Shown here: in pieces, positions 29,547 to 39,886 of the stretch | Numbering within the stretch: position 1 is the first letter of the stretch | How the letters are laid out: each line of letters opens with the position of its first letter | Source of the DNA: Marinobacter sp. ATCH36 | GTDB lineage: Bacteria; Pseudomonadota; Gammaproteobacteria; Pseudomonadales; Oleiphilaceae | Length of the DNA stretch: 64,000 nt | Direction: 5' to 3' | Assembly (NCBI RefSeq): GCF_023555055.1 | Contig: NZ_JAMJPL010000008.1 | Span: forward strand, 1 to 64,000 | Translations under genes and position numbers: made by a program | The notes under the pieces: generated by a model | Databases searched by the model: none | Seen by the model: the letters and a program-made list of their open reading frames with translations, nothing else | Told to the model about the DNA's origin: nothing

Positions 29547-31127
29547 CTACCTGTGGCGGAAATGTCTTACCCGAACCCCGGTCAGTGCCAACACAATAAA
29601 ATACACCGCGACCCCCGAGACTACGAGAATACCCATATCCGTGGCCCGCTGAAGCCCTCCGGCGCCCAACCAACGGTCAACCGGCGGCTGCAGCCAGAGA
29701 ATCGTACCCGCCAGAGTGGCATTGGCAAGCCCGATCTGAACCAGAAACCGGGGCCAGCCGGGCTGCCACTTCCAGGCACCTTCCCTGATCAATCCCCGCC
29801 ATAGCAGGCCTGTATTCAGCCACGCTGACAGGGACGTTGCCAGCGCCAGCCCGGCATGGGCGAGAGGGAAGATCAGCGCCAGATTGAAAACCATATTGGC
29901 AACCATCGCGATAATGCCAATCTTTACAGGGGTTTTGGTGTCTTCACGGGCAAAATAGCCCGGCGCCAGCACTTTAATCAGCATAAAGGCAAGCAGGCCG
30001 GCGGAGTATGCCCGCAAACTCTGCGCGGCCATGGTAACGTCGCGGTCGGTAACCTCACCATAATGGAACAGGGTTGCGATCAGGGGTTCCGCCAACAAAG
30101 CCAATGCCAGTGCAGCAGGCAGGCCGATCAGCAGAACAGCACGCACGGCCCAGTCTAAAGTGGCTGCAAACTGGTCCGCAGAGGCCGCCGCATGTTTGCG
30201 AGAAAGGCTGGGCAAAATGACGGTGGCAATGGCAATACCGAACACTCCCAAAGGCAGTTCAGACAGCCTGTCCGAGTAATACAGCCAGGAGACACTGCCG
30301 GTCTGCAGGAAAGAAGCCAGCACGGTATCGAGTAACAGGTTGATCTGGCTCACCGACACACCGAACAGCGCCGGAACCATCAGCTTCAGGATGCGACTGA
30401 CCCCTTCGTGTTTGTAATCCACCTTTGGCCGGGGCATCAGTCCCAGCTGCATCAGAAACGGGATCTGGAAGAACAACTGCAGCGCGCCCGCAATAAAAAC
30501 GCCCCAGGCCAGCGCCATGATCGGCGTTTCCATCAACGGAGACAGAAATATGGCCGCCCCGATCATGGCCAGGTTCAGCAATACGGGTGTAAACGCCGGT
30601 ATGGCGAAACGGTCGTAGCTATTGAGGATGCTACCGGCAAAGGCAGTCAGAGAAACCAGCAACAGATACGGGAAGGTGATGCGCAGCATGTCGCTGGCGA
30701 GGCCGAATTTCAGATCGTCATCCAGGAAGCCCGGTGCGAAAACCGAGGTCAGTATTGGCGCGCCCAGAATGGCAACAGCGGTAACACCCAGCAACACCAG
30801 CCCGAGGGAACCTGCAACCGCATTGACCAGGCGCCGAACTTCGGTCACGGACTCCTGCTGCCGATAGGATGAAAGAACTGGCACGAAGGCTTGTGCAAAA
30901 GCACCTTCCGCGAACAGGCGGCGGAGGAAATTGGGGATCTTGAAGGCAACAAAGAAGGCATCGGCACCCGCGCCGGCACCGAAATAGCGGGCGATGACCA
31001 TGTCCCGGACCAGGCCGAGGACGCGTGACAGCATGGTCATGATACCAACCACGCCGGATGATCTGAGCAGTCCCGGTGGCTTGGGCAATGCCTTCTGTTC
31101 TTCTTTATGCTCAGGTTCGGACGACAT
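29547..31127 (-). CDS. murJ: Lipid II flippase MurJ
   Basis: Inner-membrane MOP-superfamily flippase that moves lipid II to the periplasm for peptidoglycan synthesis. About 14 hydrophobic segments in 526 residues; the N-terminus is a polar Glu/Lys-rich tail before TMLSRVLGLVRDMVIARYFGAG, and the family segment FLRRLFAEGAFAQAFVPVLS follows. It lies 65 nt upstream of ribF on the same strand. Confidence 0.96.
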   Translation of the reverse strand: MSSEPEHKEEQKALPKPPGLLRSSGVVGIMTMLSRVLGLVRDMVIARYFGAGAGADAFFVAFKIPNFLRRLFAEGAFAQAFVPVLSSYRQQESVTEVRRLVNAVAGSLGLVLLGVTAVAILGAPILTSVFAPGFLDDDLKFGLASDMLRITFPYLLLVSLTAFAGSILNSYDRFAIPAFTPVLLNLAMIGAAIFLSPLMETPIMALAWGVFIAGALQLFFQIPFLMQLGLMPRPKVDYKHEGVSRILKLMVPALFGVSVSQINLLLDTVLASFLQTGSVSWLYYSDRLSELPLGVFGIAIATVILPSLSRKHAAASADQFAATLDWAVRAVLLIGLPAALALALLAEPLIATLFHYGEVTDRDVTMAAQSLRAYSAGLLAFMLIKVLAPGYFAREDTKTPVKIGIIAMVANMVFNLALIFPLAHAGLALATSLSAWLNTGLLWRGLIREGAWKWQPGWPRFLVQIGLANATLAGTILWLQPPVDRWLGAGGLQRATDMGILVVSGVAVYFIVLALTGVRVRHFRHR

Positions 31128-31281
31128 TCGTGGCCTGGACGATGATTCGGTAGACTGTGGACACTATCCGGAACACTCTGCCCCGTTTCGGTATTTCCCT
31201 AGGGCTTCGGAAGGCGCTCCGGTGACGAGCGGCGAGTTTACCACAGGCCTTGTGAGTACCGGGATGAAATAGCTTTGAGTG

Positions 31282-31310
31282 TTGACATTTTGGGGCGTTG
31301 GCGGCATAGT
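31282..31310 (+). promoter_or_regulatory. Promoter of rpsT
   Basis: TTGACA (31282-31287), 17-nt spacer, CATAGT (31305-31310): a perfect -35 and a four-of-six -10. It lies about 95 bp before the rpsT start codon, leaving a leader in which S20 autoregulation could act. The rest of the 283-bp gap between murJ and rpsT (31128-31410) shows no other clear site. Confidence 0.75.
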
Positions 31311-31410
31311 TCCGCGTCATTTATTTCGACGCGCTGGTTTTGGCGCGCCCGCGATTTTTACGAATCGTTTCACACGAATTTCGGATTTCACAGATCTCAG
31401 GAGTTATACG

Positions 31411-31680
31411 GTGGCAAATTCCCCGCAAGCCAAGAAGCGCGCACGTCAGAACGAGACAAACCGCAAGCATAACGCCAGCCTGCGTTCCATGGCGCGTACT
31501 TATATCAAGAAGGTCCAGGCCAACATCGAAGCTGGCAAGCCGGAAGAAGCTCAGGCAGCTTTCCAGCAGGCTCAGCCGATTATGGACAGCATGGTTAACA
31601 AGGGCGTGTTCGCCAAGAACAAGATTGCTCGCCAGAAGAGCCGTCTGAGTGCCCGCATCAAGGCTCTGAAGAGCGCGTAA
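31411..31680 (+). CDS. rpsT: 30S ribosomal protein S20
   Basis: Primary 16S rRNA-binding protein of the small subunit, 89 residues. The sequence ANSPQAKKRARQNETNR at the N-terminus and the Lys/Arg-rich helices are typical. The start is a GTG at 31411 with CAGGAG 7 nt upstream; no ATG fits. Non-AUG starts are common in this gene (UUG in E. coli) and are part of its translational self-control. A strong terminator follows. Confidence 0.98.
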   Translation: MANSPQAKKRARQNETNRKHNASLRSMARTYIKKVQANIEAGKPEEAQAAFQQAQPIMDSMVNKGVFAKNKIARQKSRLSARIKALKSA

Positions 31681-31706
31681 ACCGCCCCTTCAGAACTTGA
31701 ATGAAG

Positions 31707-31734
31707 AAAACCGGCCTGATTGGCCGGTTTTTTT
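31707..31734 (+). terminator. Intrinsic terminator of rpsT
   Basis: Ten-bp stem AAAACCGGCC (31707-31716) / GGCCGGTTTT (31722-31731) with a 5-nt loop and a run of seven T residues. A classic terminator 27 nt after the rpsT stop codon. Confidence 0.92.
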
Positions 31735-31772
31735 GTGCCTTTTTAATAACTTGCCTTCCTTATCTGGAGCAC

Positions 31773-31883
31773 AGGCAACGCCGATCACCTACTCCGAAAA
31801 CACGCCGTAAACCCATCCATGGGGGCTCGGCATTGCCATCCTTGGCAATGCACGGTTTTCGGAGTAGGTGATCGGCGTTGCCT
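31773..31883 (-). repeat. Long-arm hairpin element D (two-loop core)
   Basis: Perfect 29-bp inverted repeat (31773-31801 and 31855-31883; inner end GAAAAC/GTTTTC) around a 53-nt core. On plus the core has CCCA-TCCA-TGGG (31812-31823) and CATTGCCA-TCCT-TGGCAATG (31831-31850). The first and last core words (ACGC and ACG) and GCTCG between hairpins match elements A-C. Stem sequences differ entirely from A-C while pairing is kept. It lies between convergent rpsT and proB, after the rpsT terminator. Confidence 0.92.
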
Positions 31884-31903
31884 CCAGAGTTGGGAGGTGT
31901 TTT

Positions 31904-33028
31904 TTAGACAATCACCATGTTGTCGCGGTGGATCATTTCTTCGTCAGAGATGTATCCCAGCACTTCGGTGATTCTGTCGCTGGAACGGCCGGCGATGGCT
32001 CTGGCTTCGTCGGCGTCGTAGTTGACCAGGCCGCGGGCGATTTCTTTGCCGTTTTCGTCAACGCAGGAGACCATTTCGCCGCGGCGGAACTGGCCGGAGA
32101 CACTTCTGACACCGACCGGCAGCAGGCTTCGGCCGCCGCGGCAGAGGACGTTGACGGCGCCGGGGTCGAGGGTGAGTTTGCCGCGGGTCTGGAGGTGGCT
32201 GGCGAGCCATTGTTTGCGGGCGGCGATTCGGCCCTGTTCGGGGAGCAGGAGAGTTCCGATGCTTTCGCCGTCGCGCAGGCGGGCGATGGCTTTTTCGATT
32301 CGGCCGCCGACGATCACGGTGAAGGCGCCGGAACGGGCGGCCAGGCGGGCGGCGCGGACTTTGGTCTGCATGCCGCCGCGGCCGAGGGCACCGGCTCCGC
32401 CGCCGGCCATGGCGTCAAGTTCTGAGTCGTTGGCGCGTCGTTCGTCGACCATCTGGGCGTCTGGGTTTTTACGGGGATCTTTGTCGAACAGGCCGAGCTG
32501 GTCGGTGAGGATGATCAGGCCGTCAGCTTCGATCAGGTTCGCAACCAGAGCGCCCAGGGTGTCGTTGTCGCCGAAGCGGATTTCGTCGGTAACCACGGTA
32601 TCATTTTCGTTGACGATGGGAACCACGCCGAAATCGAGCAATGCCCTCAGGGTGCTGCGGGCATTGAGATAGCGTTTGCGGTCAGACAGGTCGTCATGGG
32701 TAAGCAGGATCTGCGCAGTATGAATGTCGTGACGCTTGAATTGCGCTTCCCAGGATTGCACCAACCCCATCTGGCCAACGGCAGCTGCTGCCTGCAATTC
32801 ATGAAGCTGTTCCGGGCGGATCGTCCAACCGAGCCGGCTCATTCCGACCGCTACCGAACCAGAGGAAACAACCACCACCTCAACACCTGCAGCAACCAAC
32901 TCGGCAATCTGATCTACCCAAAGGCTCAGTGCTGCCGTATCGAGCCCCTTGCCATCATTGGTAAGGAGCGCGCTTCCTATTTTAATCACCAGGCGGCGGG
33001 CCTGGCGTAACTGGGTGCGTTTGCTCAT
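31904..33028 (-). CDS. proB: Glutamate 5-kinase
   Basis: First step of proline synthesis: phosphorylates glutamate. The amino acid kinase domain (about 1-255) has [17 protein letters not shown] and [15 protein letters not shown], with [20 protein letters not shown] in the middle. A C-terminal PUA domain (about 280-365) is present, as in the full-length 374-residue bacterial enzyme. Proline feedback inhibition is expected. The start codon has only a weak ribosome site (GGA 10 nt upstream), and element B sits 25 nt upstream of it, between it and obgE. Confidence 0.96.
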   Translation of the reverse strand: MSKRTQLRQARRLVIKIGSALLTNDGKGLDTAALSLWVDQIAELVAAGVEVVVVSSGSVAVGMSRLGWTIRPEQLHELQAAAAVGQMGLVQSWEAQFKRHDIHTAQILLTHDDLSDRKRYLNARSTLRALLDFGVVPIVNENDTVVTDEIRFGDNDTLGALVANLIEADGLIILTDQLGLFDKDPRKNPDAQMVDERRANDSELDAMAGGGAGALGRGGMQTKVRAARLAARSGAFTVIVGGRIEKAIARLRDGESIGTLLLPEQGRIAARKQWLASHLQTRGKLTLDPGAVNVLCRGGRSLLPVGVRSVSGQFRRGEMVSCVDENGKEIARGLVNYDADEARAIAGRSSDRITEVLGYISDEEMIHRDNMVIV

Positions 33029-33052
33029 TGGGATTCAGTCCACGGGGGCGGA

Positions 33053-33152
33053 CAGGCGGGGGCCTTGTTGGTGGATACGCGGTGAATACGTCCATGTACG
33101 CTCGACAAAAACATCCATGTTTTTGACGATCCACCAACAAGGCCCCCGCCTG
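33053..33152 (-). repeat. Long-arm hairpin element B (two-loop core)
   Basis: Perfect 24-bp inverted repeat (33053-33076 and 33129-33152; inner end GTGGAT/ATCCAC) around a 52-nt core. On plus: TACG-TCCA-TGTA (33087-33098, closed by one G-T wobble) and CAAAAACA-TCCA-TGTTTTTG (33106-33125). Core nearly identical to A read on the other strand; outer arms unrelated. It lies between obgE and proB (both minus strand), so in any read-through transcript it would form the proB leader, showing GGA loops. Confidence 0.93.
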
Positions 33153-33193
33153 CCCGACGATTCTTTGCAGTTAACTCCGACAGTAAAAATTAA

Positions 33194-34390
<1,197 letters not shown>

Positions 34391-34417
34391 TCAACCCTTT
34401 GCGCACTGCGCATAAAC

Positions 34418-34455
34418 TAAAAAGCCCCGCAGCCTCATGGAAGCTATGCGGGGCT
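34418..34455 (-). terminator. Intrinsic terminator after rpmA
   Basis: Read on the minus strand: AGCCCCGCATAGC, short loop, GCTGCGGGGCT followed by TTTTT. It lies between rpmA and obgE, so most ribosomal protein transcripts should end here while some read into obgE. Confidence 0.85.
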
Positions 34456-34524
34456 CCAGGCGACTCTGATATCAAATCATATCAGGGCCACCCAAGGTTC
34501 GACAGAACCCGAGATCGCCGCTGC

Positions 34525-34785
34525 TTACGCAGCCGGAACGATGCTCACGAACTTACGATTCTCCGGACCTTTCACCTCGAAGACTACCTGACCGTTTGCA
34601 GTTGCAAACAGAGTGTGGTCTTTACCGAGGCCAACGTGATTACCCGGGTGGAAACGGGTGCCACGCTGACGAACAATGATGCTGCCTGCAGATACAGTCT
34701 CGCCGCCATAGCGCTTCACACCAAGTCGTTTCGACTCGGAATCGCGACCGTTACGGGTACTACCTGCTGCCTTTTTGTGAGCCAT
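34525..34785 (-). CDS. rpmA: 50S ribosomal protein L27
   Basis: Ribosomal protein of the peptidyl-transferase centre, 86 residues. The N-terminus [20 protein letters not shown] and the segment [20 protein letters not shown] are diagnostic. There is no cleavable N-terminal extension as in Firmicutes. It lies 36 nt after rplU. Confidence 0.98.
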   Translation of the reverse strand: MAHKKAAGSTRNGRDSESKRLGVKRYGGETVSAGSIIVRQRGTRFHPGNHVGLGKDHTLFATANGQVVFEVKGPENRKFVSIVPAA

Positions 34786-34821
34786 TACCAGCCTCCTTAT
34801 CTAAGGGGTTATTCGAGGGTC

Positions 34822-35133
34822 TTAGCCCTGGATACCCGTGATCTTGACTTCAGTAAACCACTGACGGTGGCCCTGACGCTTCATGGAATGCTTCCGACGA
34901 CGGAACTTGATGATCTGGATCTTGTCGTGACGGCCGTGGTTAACCACTTCCGCTGTCACTTTGGCACCATCAACAACCGGCGCGCCAACCTGAACCTTGT
35001 CACCATCGGCGATCAGCAGAACGCGGTCAAACTCGACGCTGCCGCCGGTTTCCACTTCCAGCTTTTCCAGCTTCAGAGTTTCGCCTTCTTTTACACGGTG
35101 CTGTTTACCACCGCTAACAATAACTGCGTACAT
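34822..35133 (-). CDS. rplU: 50S ribosomal protein L21
   Basis: Large-subunit protein of 103 residues; [14 protein letters not shown] and the C-terminal [20 protein letters not shown] are diagnostic. The start at 35133 has GGAG 7 nt upstream and gives the family length; an ATG at 35157 would add eight residues. First gene after the rplU promoter, divergent from ispB. Confidence 0.98.
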   Translation of the reverse strand: MYAVIVSGGKQHRVKEGETLKLEKLEVETGGSVEFDRVLLIADGDKVQVGAPVVDGAKVTAEVVNHGRHDKIQIIKFRRRKHSMKRQGHRQWFTEVKITGIQG

Positions 35134-35242
35134 TAACGTTCTCCGCGATTGACCCATCCCTGCTCTTATCCGCCTGGTTCTAAGGGAAGCGCTTTGGCAA
35201 CCCTATAGCAGGGAGCGCAGGTTGGGATGAGTTGGGCGCGTG

Positions 35243-35271
35243 ATTGTACGAAAACTGCTGCTGCTTTACAA
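35243..35271 (-). promoter_or_regulatory. Promoter of rplU-rpmA
   Basis: On the minus strand TTGTAA (35266-35271), a 17-nt spacer and TACAAT (35243-35248). Five of six -10 bases fit the consensus. The discriminator CACGCGCC is GC-rich, as expected for a growth-rate-controlled ribosomal promoter. Leader of about 105 nt to rplU. Confidence 0.7.
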
Positions 35272-35363
35272 GCCAAGTTGACACTGATCACCGCAATACC
35301 TAGCATTGCCCGACCTACCTATTTTTCCAACGAAAACACCAGACAAGGGATCGAACCAGCCGC

Positions 35364-36332
35364 ATGACAGCCCAGCGCATTTACGACACCGTCGCGGACG
35401 ACTTCAGCCGCGTCAATGATCTGATCATCAAGCGGCTCTCCTCAGACGTTCCCCTGGTGGAAAAAATTGCCCAATACATCATAAAAAGTGGTGGCAAGCG
35501 CCTGAGACCACTGCTGGTTTTGCTTTCCAGCCGTGCGCTGGGCCATGACAGGGATGACCATCTGAAGCTCGCTGCGGTGATCGAATTTCTTCATACCGCC
35601 ACACTTCTGCACGACGATGTGGTAGACACTTCCGACATGCGCCGTGGCCGCAGCACTGCAAACGCCCGCTGGGGCAATGCGCCCAGCGTACTGGTAGGTG
35701 ATTTCCTCTACGCCCGTGCCTTCCAGATGATGGTGGAGCTCCAGAACCTTCGCATCATGGACGTGCTTTCCCACGCCACGGCGGTTATTGCAGAGGGCGA
35801 GGTAATGCAACTGATGAACGTGAAGAACCCGGACCTCAGTGAAGCGCAATACATGGAAGTCATCCACAACAAGACGGCCATGCTGTTTGAAGCAGCCTCC
35901 CACACCGGTGCCTTGCTGGCTGATGCCGACGATGATCAGGAAACTGCCCTGAGAGACTACGGCAAACACCTGGGGCTGGCCTTCCAGCTTGTGGATGACG
36001 TACTCGACTATCGTGGCGACGCCGGAGCCATGGGAAAAAACGTAGGTGACGACCTGGCCGAGGGAAAAACTACCCTGCCATTGATTTACGCCATGCAGAA
36101 CGGAGTTGAGGATGAGCGCCAGCTGATCCGACAGGCCATTCGCAAAGGCGGCCTTGATGACCTGCCAGCGATCCTTCAGATTGTCGACAGTTCCGGCGCC
36201 CTGGAGTACACCATGTCAAAAGCCCGGGAGCAGGCTGCCCTCGCTGCCGGCTGCCTCACCGCACTTCCCGAGTCTGATCATAAAGAAGCGCTGGCATTGC
36301 TGGCCGACGTGGCGGTTGCCCGAGTCAGCTAA
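35364..36332 (+). CDS. ispB: Octaprenyl (or related polyprenyl) diphosphate synthase
   Basis: Builds the side chain of ubiquinone from IPP and farnesyl diphosphate. The two aspartate-rich motifs are LLHDDVVDTSDMRRG (about residue 84) and FQLVDDVLDYRGD (about 211). GGKRLRPLLVLLSSRALG and the 322-residue length fit IspB. Chain length (C40 or C45) cannot be told with confidence. It is divergent from rplU, the standard arrangement, and uses the product of ispH in the same window. Confidence 0.95.
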   Translation: MTAQRIYDTVADDFSRVNDLIIKRLSSDVPLVEKIAQYIIKSGGKRLRPLLVLLSSRALGHDRDDHLKLAAVIEFLHTATLLHDDVVDTSDMRRGRSTANARWGNAPSVLVGDFLYARAFQMMVELQNLRIMDVLSHATAVIAEGEVMQLMNVKNPDLSEAQYMEVIHNKTAMLFEAASHTGALLADADDDQETALRDYGKHLGLAFQLVDDVLDYRGDAGAMGKNVGDDLAEGKTTLPLIYAMQNGVEDERQLIRQAIRKGGLDDLPAILQIVDSSGALEYTMSKAREQAALAAGCLTALPESDHKEALALLADVAVARVS

Positions 36333-37318
36333 AGCCCAAGCTTTTCTCTGCCATGGGGCGCGTTGAAATCCAACGACGGCCCCACCGGCACAATCTGTGT
36401 CGGATTGATGGTGCGCTGACTTACGTAATAGTGCCGCTTGATCTGCCCGATATCCACCGTATCCGCCACGCCGGGCACCTGGTAAAGATCCCGCACATAC
36501 CCGGAAAGCGCCGGGAAGTCGGAAATCCTTTGCCGGTTGCATTTGAAGTGACTGTAATACACCGCGTCGAACCGAATCAGTGTGGTAAACAGCCGCCAGT
36601 CCGCCTCCGTCAGGCGATCGCCTGCCAGGTAACGCTGCCCTGAAAGCCGCTCTTCCAGCCAGTCGAGTGAATCGAACAGCGCTTCATAAGCCTCTTCATA
36701 TTTGTCCTGGGCAGTCGCAAATCCGGCCTTGTAAACACCGTTATTGACTGTGTGATACACCCGCTCATTCACCGTGGCAATCTCGTCGTGCAGTTCTGCG
36801 GGATAAAAGTCCAGATCACTCCGGACCCCATCCAGCCCATCGAACGCCGCGTTGAACATCCGGATAATATCCGCCGACTCATTACTGACAATTGTCTGCT
36901 TCTTCGTATCCCACAACGTCGGCACCGTCACCCGCCCGGAATAATCCGGCGCAGCCTTCAGATAGACTTCATACATATACCGCATGCCGTTCACATCATC
37001 CCGATGCGCCGCTTCATCCGGCCGAAACTCCCAACCGTTTTCCACCATATCCGGATGAACCACCGACACCGAAATATGCCGCTCAAGCCCCTTCAGCACT
37101 CTGAAAATCAACGTCCGATGCGCCCAGGGGCAAGCCATGGACACATACAGATGATAACGCCCCGATTCCGCCGGAAAACCACCCTCTCCGTCCGTCCCGG
37201 GAGAACCATCGGCAGTCACCCAGTTGCGAAAGCGGGCAGCCTCACGCTCGAATTTGCCACCCGTCTTTGACGTGTCGTACCACTGATCATGCCATTTGCC
37301 GTCGACAAGAAGCCCCAT
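36329..37318 (-). CDS. yqjG: Glutathionyl-hydroquinone reductase (YqjG/Xi-class GST)
   Basis: Xi-class glutathione transferase that reduces glutathionyl-hydroquinones. The catalytic cysteine is in SMACPWAHRTL (about residue 62), followed by the thioredoxin-like fold (VPTLWDTKKQTIVSNES) and an all-helical C-terminal domain with GDRLTEADWRLFTTLIRFD. The 329-residue length is typical. GGGAGG precedes the start by 4 nt. The 3' end overlaps the ispB stop by 4 nt on the opposite strand, and a LysR regulator is transcribed divergently, which suggests but does not prove that it controls this gene. Confidence 0.92.
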   Translation of the reverse strand: MGLLVDGKWHDQWYDTSKTGGKFEREAARFRNWVTADGSPGTDGEGGFPAESGRYHLYVSMACPWAHRTLIFRVLKGLERHISVSVVHPDMVENGWEFRPDEAAHRDDVNGMRYMYEVYLKAAPDYSGRVTVPTLWDTKKQTIVSNESADIIRMFNAAFDGLDGVRSDLDFYPAELHDEIATVNERVYHTVNNGVYKAGFATAQDKYEEAYEALFDSLDWLEERLSGQRYLAGDRLTEADWRLFTTLIRFDAVYYSHFKCNRQRISDFPALSGYVRDLYQVPGVADTVDIGQIKRHYYVSQRTINPTQIVPVGPSLDFNAPHGREKLGL

Positions 37319-37423
37319 TTATCCTCCCAAAACTGGATCACAAGAAATTACAGGAAGAATACCGGCGACCCTGCTACGCTCTCAAACAATCAATTCTGGC
37401 CAACACAATCAGATAATTCGAAC

Positions 37424-38335
37424 ATGCACACAGCCATCACCATAGACGCGCTCAAAGTCCTCGATGCCATCGACCGCAAAGGCAGCTTCGCCGGCGCCGC
37501 CAACGAACTCTTCCGCGTGCCGTCTGCCATCAGCTACACCGTCCAGAAACTCGAAGAAGACCTAAACGTCGCCATCTTCGACCGCACCGGGCACCGCGCA
37601 GCACTGACGCCCGCCGGCCGCTACCTGCTGGAAGAGGGCCGCACGCTGCTGGAGGCCGCCGAAAACCTGGCCCATACCACCCGTCAGGTCGCCCAGGGCT
37701 GGGAAACCCGGCTACGAATCGGATTTAACTCTCTACTGCCGGCAGAATGTCTGTTCCCTGCTGTGAAAGAATTTTATGAACTGGGCGTGCCTGTCGAGGT
37801 ACAGTTGGTAGAAGAAGTGTTTGCCGGCTCATGGGATGCCCTGCAAAGCCGACGGGTAGACTTGATTGTCGGCGCTGACCAGATGAGCAAACCCGCTGGC
37901 TCGTTTACCACCAGTCCACTTGGAGAAATGCAGTTTGTCTACGCAGTGGCGCCAGACCACCCCTTGGCTGCGGTAGCCCAACCACTGACCGAGGAAGATA
38001 TCGCGCCCTTCCCGGCTGCCGTGGCGGCGGACACCTCTCGATCACTGCCGCCGGGCCATGCCGGCATATTCCGGCGCCAGAGAACGATTACAGTGGCCAA
38101 CATCGACCAGAAGATTGCCGTCCAGCAGGCGGGGCTGGCAGTGGGTTGGCTACCCCAGGCCCGCGTGCGTGATCAACTGGCCACTGGTACTCTGATCGCA
38201 CTGGATGTCCACGAACCCCGGCAACCCATCATGCTCCATCTCGCCAGGCATTCCGAGGACCAGGGCAAGGCACTGATGTGGTTCTGGGAGAATCTGAGCA
38301 AATCACCCGCCATTGCCACCTGGCTGGAGGCCTGA
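37424..38335 (+). CDS. LysR-family transcriptional regulator
   Basis: A 303-residue LysR-type regulator. The N-terminal winged helix-turn-helix (ALKVLDAIDRKGSFAGAANE, then SAISYTVQKLEEDLNVAIF) is followed by a two-lobe effector domain. The HTH wording is close to regulators found next to yqjG in Pseudomonas. The start at 37424 (MHTAIT) is the only one giving a normal N-terminus. It is divergent from yqjG and only 3 nt upstream of the wax ester synthase gene, so it is probably cotranscribed with the latter. Confidence 0.9.
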   Translation: MHTAITIDALKVLDAIDRKGSFAGAANELFRVPSAISYTVQKLEEDLNVAIFDRTGHRAALTPAGRYLLEEGRTLLEAAENLAHTTRQVAQGWETRLRIGFNSLLPAECLFPAVKEFYELGVPVEVQLVEEVFAGSWDALQSRRVDLIVGADQMSKPAGSFTTSPLGEMQFVYAVAPDHPLAAVAQPLTEEDIAPFPAAVAADTSRSLPPGHAGIFRRQRTITVANIDQKIAVQQAGLAVGWLPQARVRDQLATGTLIALDVHEPRQPIMLHLARHSEDQGKALMWFWENLSKSPAIATWLEA

Positions 38336-38338
38336 ATC

Positions 38339-39868
38339 ATGCGGCAGTTGTCGGAGCTGGATGCGTCGTTTCTCTACCTGGAATCAGAAACCACCCCCAT
38401 GCATATTGGCGGTATCTATCTTTTTGATGCCCGCGAGCGCGACAAGCCGCTGGCGTTCAGTACCTTTGTCGCCTACCTGCGCAGTCGGCTCCACGTTGTG
38501 CCACTGTTCCGCCAACGCCTCAAGGAAATACCGCTCAGGCTTGGGCGCCCCTACTGGATCGATGATCCGGAATTCAGCATTGAGCGGCACCTTGCCTATG
38601 TGAACCTCGGCGGTCACGGCCAACTGGGAAGCCTGATGGGGCTGGCATCCCGAATTCTGGAAGAACCGCTGAAAAGAGATCGTCCACTCTGGCACATTAC
38701 CTTTGTCGACGGCTTCCAACTCGATGAAAACGACCCCGACAGCAAGAGCTTCGCGCTGGTCGTCAAGCTACACCACGCGGCCATTGATGCATTCAGCGGT
38801 GAGGAAATTATTGGCAAGTTACTGGAGTACACGCCTGAAGCCCGCGCTATAGAAACACCCCGTCCATGGAGCCCGCGGCCGGAGCCATCAGAAGAGAGGG
38901 TTGCACTCCAGGCCGGGGCTAACCTGTTACGGAAGCCCTTGCAGGTAACGTCCCTGGCCGTCAACGCAGCCGAGGCAACAGCCAGGGGGCTGATTCAGAA
39001 ACAGATGCGGAAACTGCCGCTACCCTTTCCATTGTTTTCCGCCCCCCACAGCCCGTTTAATCGACAGATCACCGCCAACCGCCGGATTGTCTCCACCAGC
39101 CTGGATCTGTCGCGGCTGAAGGCCATAAAGGCAGCATTGGGGAATGTCACGTTAAACGATGTCGTTCTTGGCCTTTGTGCCGAGACTCTCCGCCGGTACC
39201 TTGCCAACCACAACGTGAAAACCGATCGCTCCCTGGTGGCAATGACCCCCATATCGGTTCGCTCCAGTAGCCTGCGCAAGGCAACCGGAAACCAGATGTC
39301 CGCCATGCTGCTGAATCTGGCCACTAATGAGCCGGATCCTGCAAAGCGTATTCGCCGAATACACTGGAATGCGGTGGAATCCGAACCCTACCGGGAAGCG
39401 ATTGCGGCAGACCGCCTGACGGAGCTTTTGCCCTCTACCATGCTGGCACTCTCGGCTAGGCTTTATTCAGAACTTCAGATCGCCCAGCGATACCAGCCGG
39501 TATTCAATCTGCCGATCACCAATGTGCCGGGGCCACAGGTTCCGCTGTATCTGCAGGGTGCCCGGCTGGTTCGGCAGTTTAACTCGGCGCCGCTGTTCGA
39601 CAGCCTGGGGCTCGTTATCGTGGCCGTCAGTTACCAGGGCAGTCTCACCGTTAACTTCACCCTCTGCCCGGATGTGGTGGCTGATGGGGGCTCATTGACT
39701 GATCTGCTTGAGGATAGCCTGGCAGCGATAGAATCTGCGGCAACTGCCCCCACATTCGAGAGCGGGGAACCGGACTACCATCCGGACAACCATAAAACCT
39801 TGACGGACGAAGCGCTCACTCTGATGGAGGGCGCGTTGAGAAAGGTATTCAAAAACTTTCGGAATTAA
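38339..39868 (+). CDS. Wax ester synthase / diacylglycerol acyltransferase (WS/DGAT)
   Basis: Acyl-CoA-dependent enzyme that makes wax esters or triacylglycerol storage lipid, a hallmark of Marinobacter. The family N-terminus MRQLSELDASFLYLESETTP MHIGG and the conserved PLWHITFVDG are present. The acyltransferase motif at about residue 144 reads HHAAIDA rather than HHxxxDG, so the two histidines and the aspartate remain but the final glycine is alanine. The C-terminal ND-type motif appears as NLPITNVPGPQVPLYL (about 385). GGAGG inside the end of the LysR gene gives a good ribosome site 8 nt before ATG. Substrate preference cannot be told from sequence. Confidence 0.92.
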   Translation: MRQLSELDASFLYLESETTPMHIGGIYLFDARERDKPLAFSTFVAYLRSRLHVVPLFRQRLKEIPLRLGRPYWIDDPEFSIERHLAYVNLGGHGQLGSLMGLASRILEEPLKRDRPLWHITFVDGFQLDENDPDSKSFALVVKLHHAAIDAFSGEEIIGKLLEYTPEARAIETPRPWSPRPEPSEERVALQAGANLLRKPLQVTSLAVNAAEATARGLIQKQMRKLPLPFPLFSAPHSPFNRQITANRRIVSTSLDLSRLKAIKAALGNVTLNDVVLGLCAETLRRYLANHNVKTDRSLVAMTPISVRSSSLRKATGNQMSAMLLNLATNEPDPAKRIRRIHWNAVESEPYREAIAADRLTELLPSTMLALSARLYSELQIAQRYQPVFNLPITNVPGPQVPLYLQGARLVRQFNSAPLFDSLGLVIVAVSYQGSLTVNFTLCPDVVADGGSLTDLLEDSLAAIESAATAPTFESGEPDYHPDNHKTLTDEALTLMEGALRKVFKNFRN

Positions 39869-39886
39869 CAAACGGCGGGAGAATTC

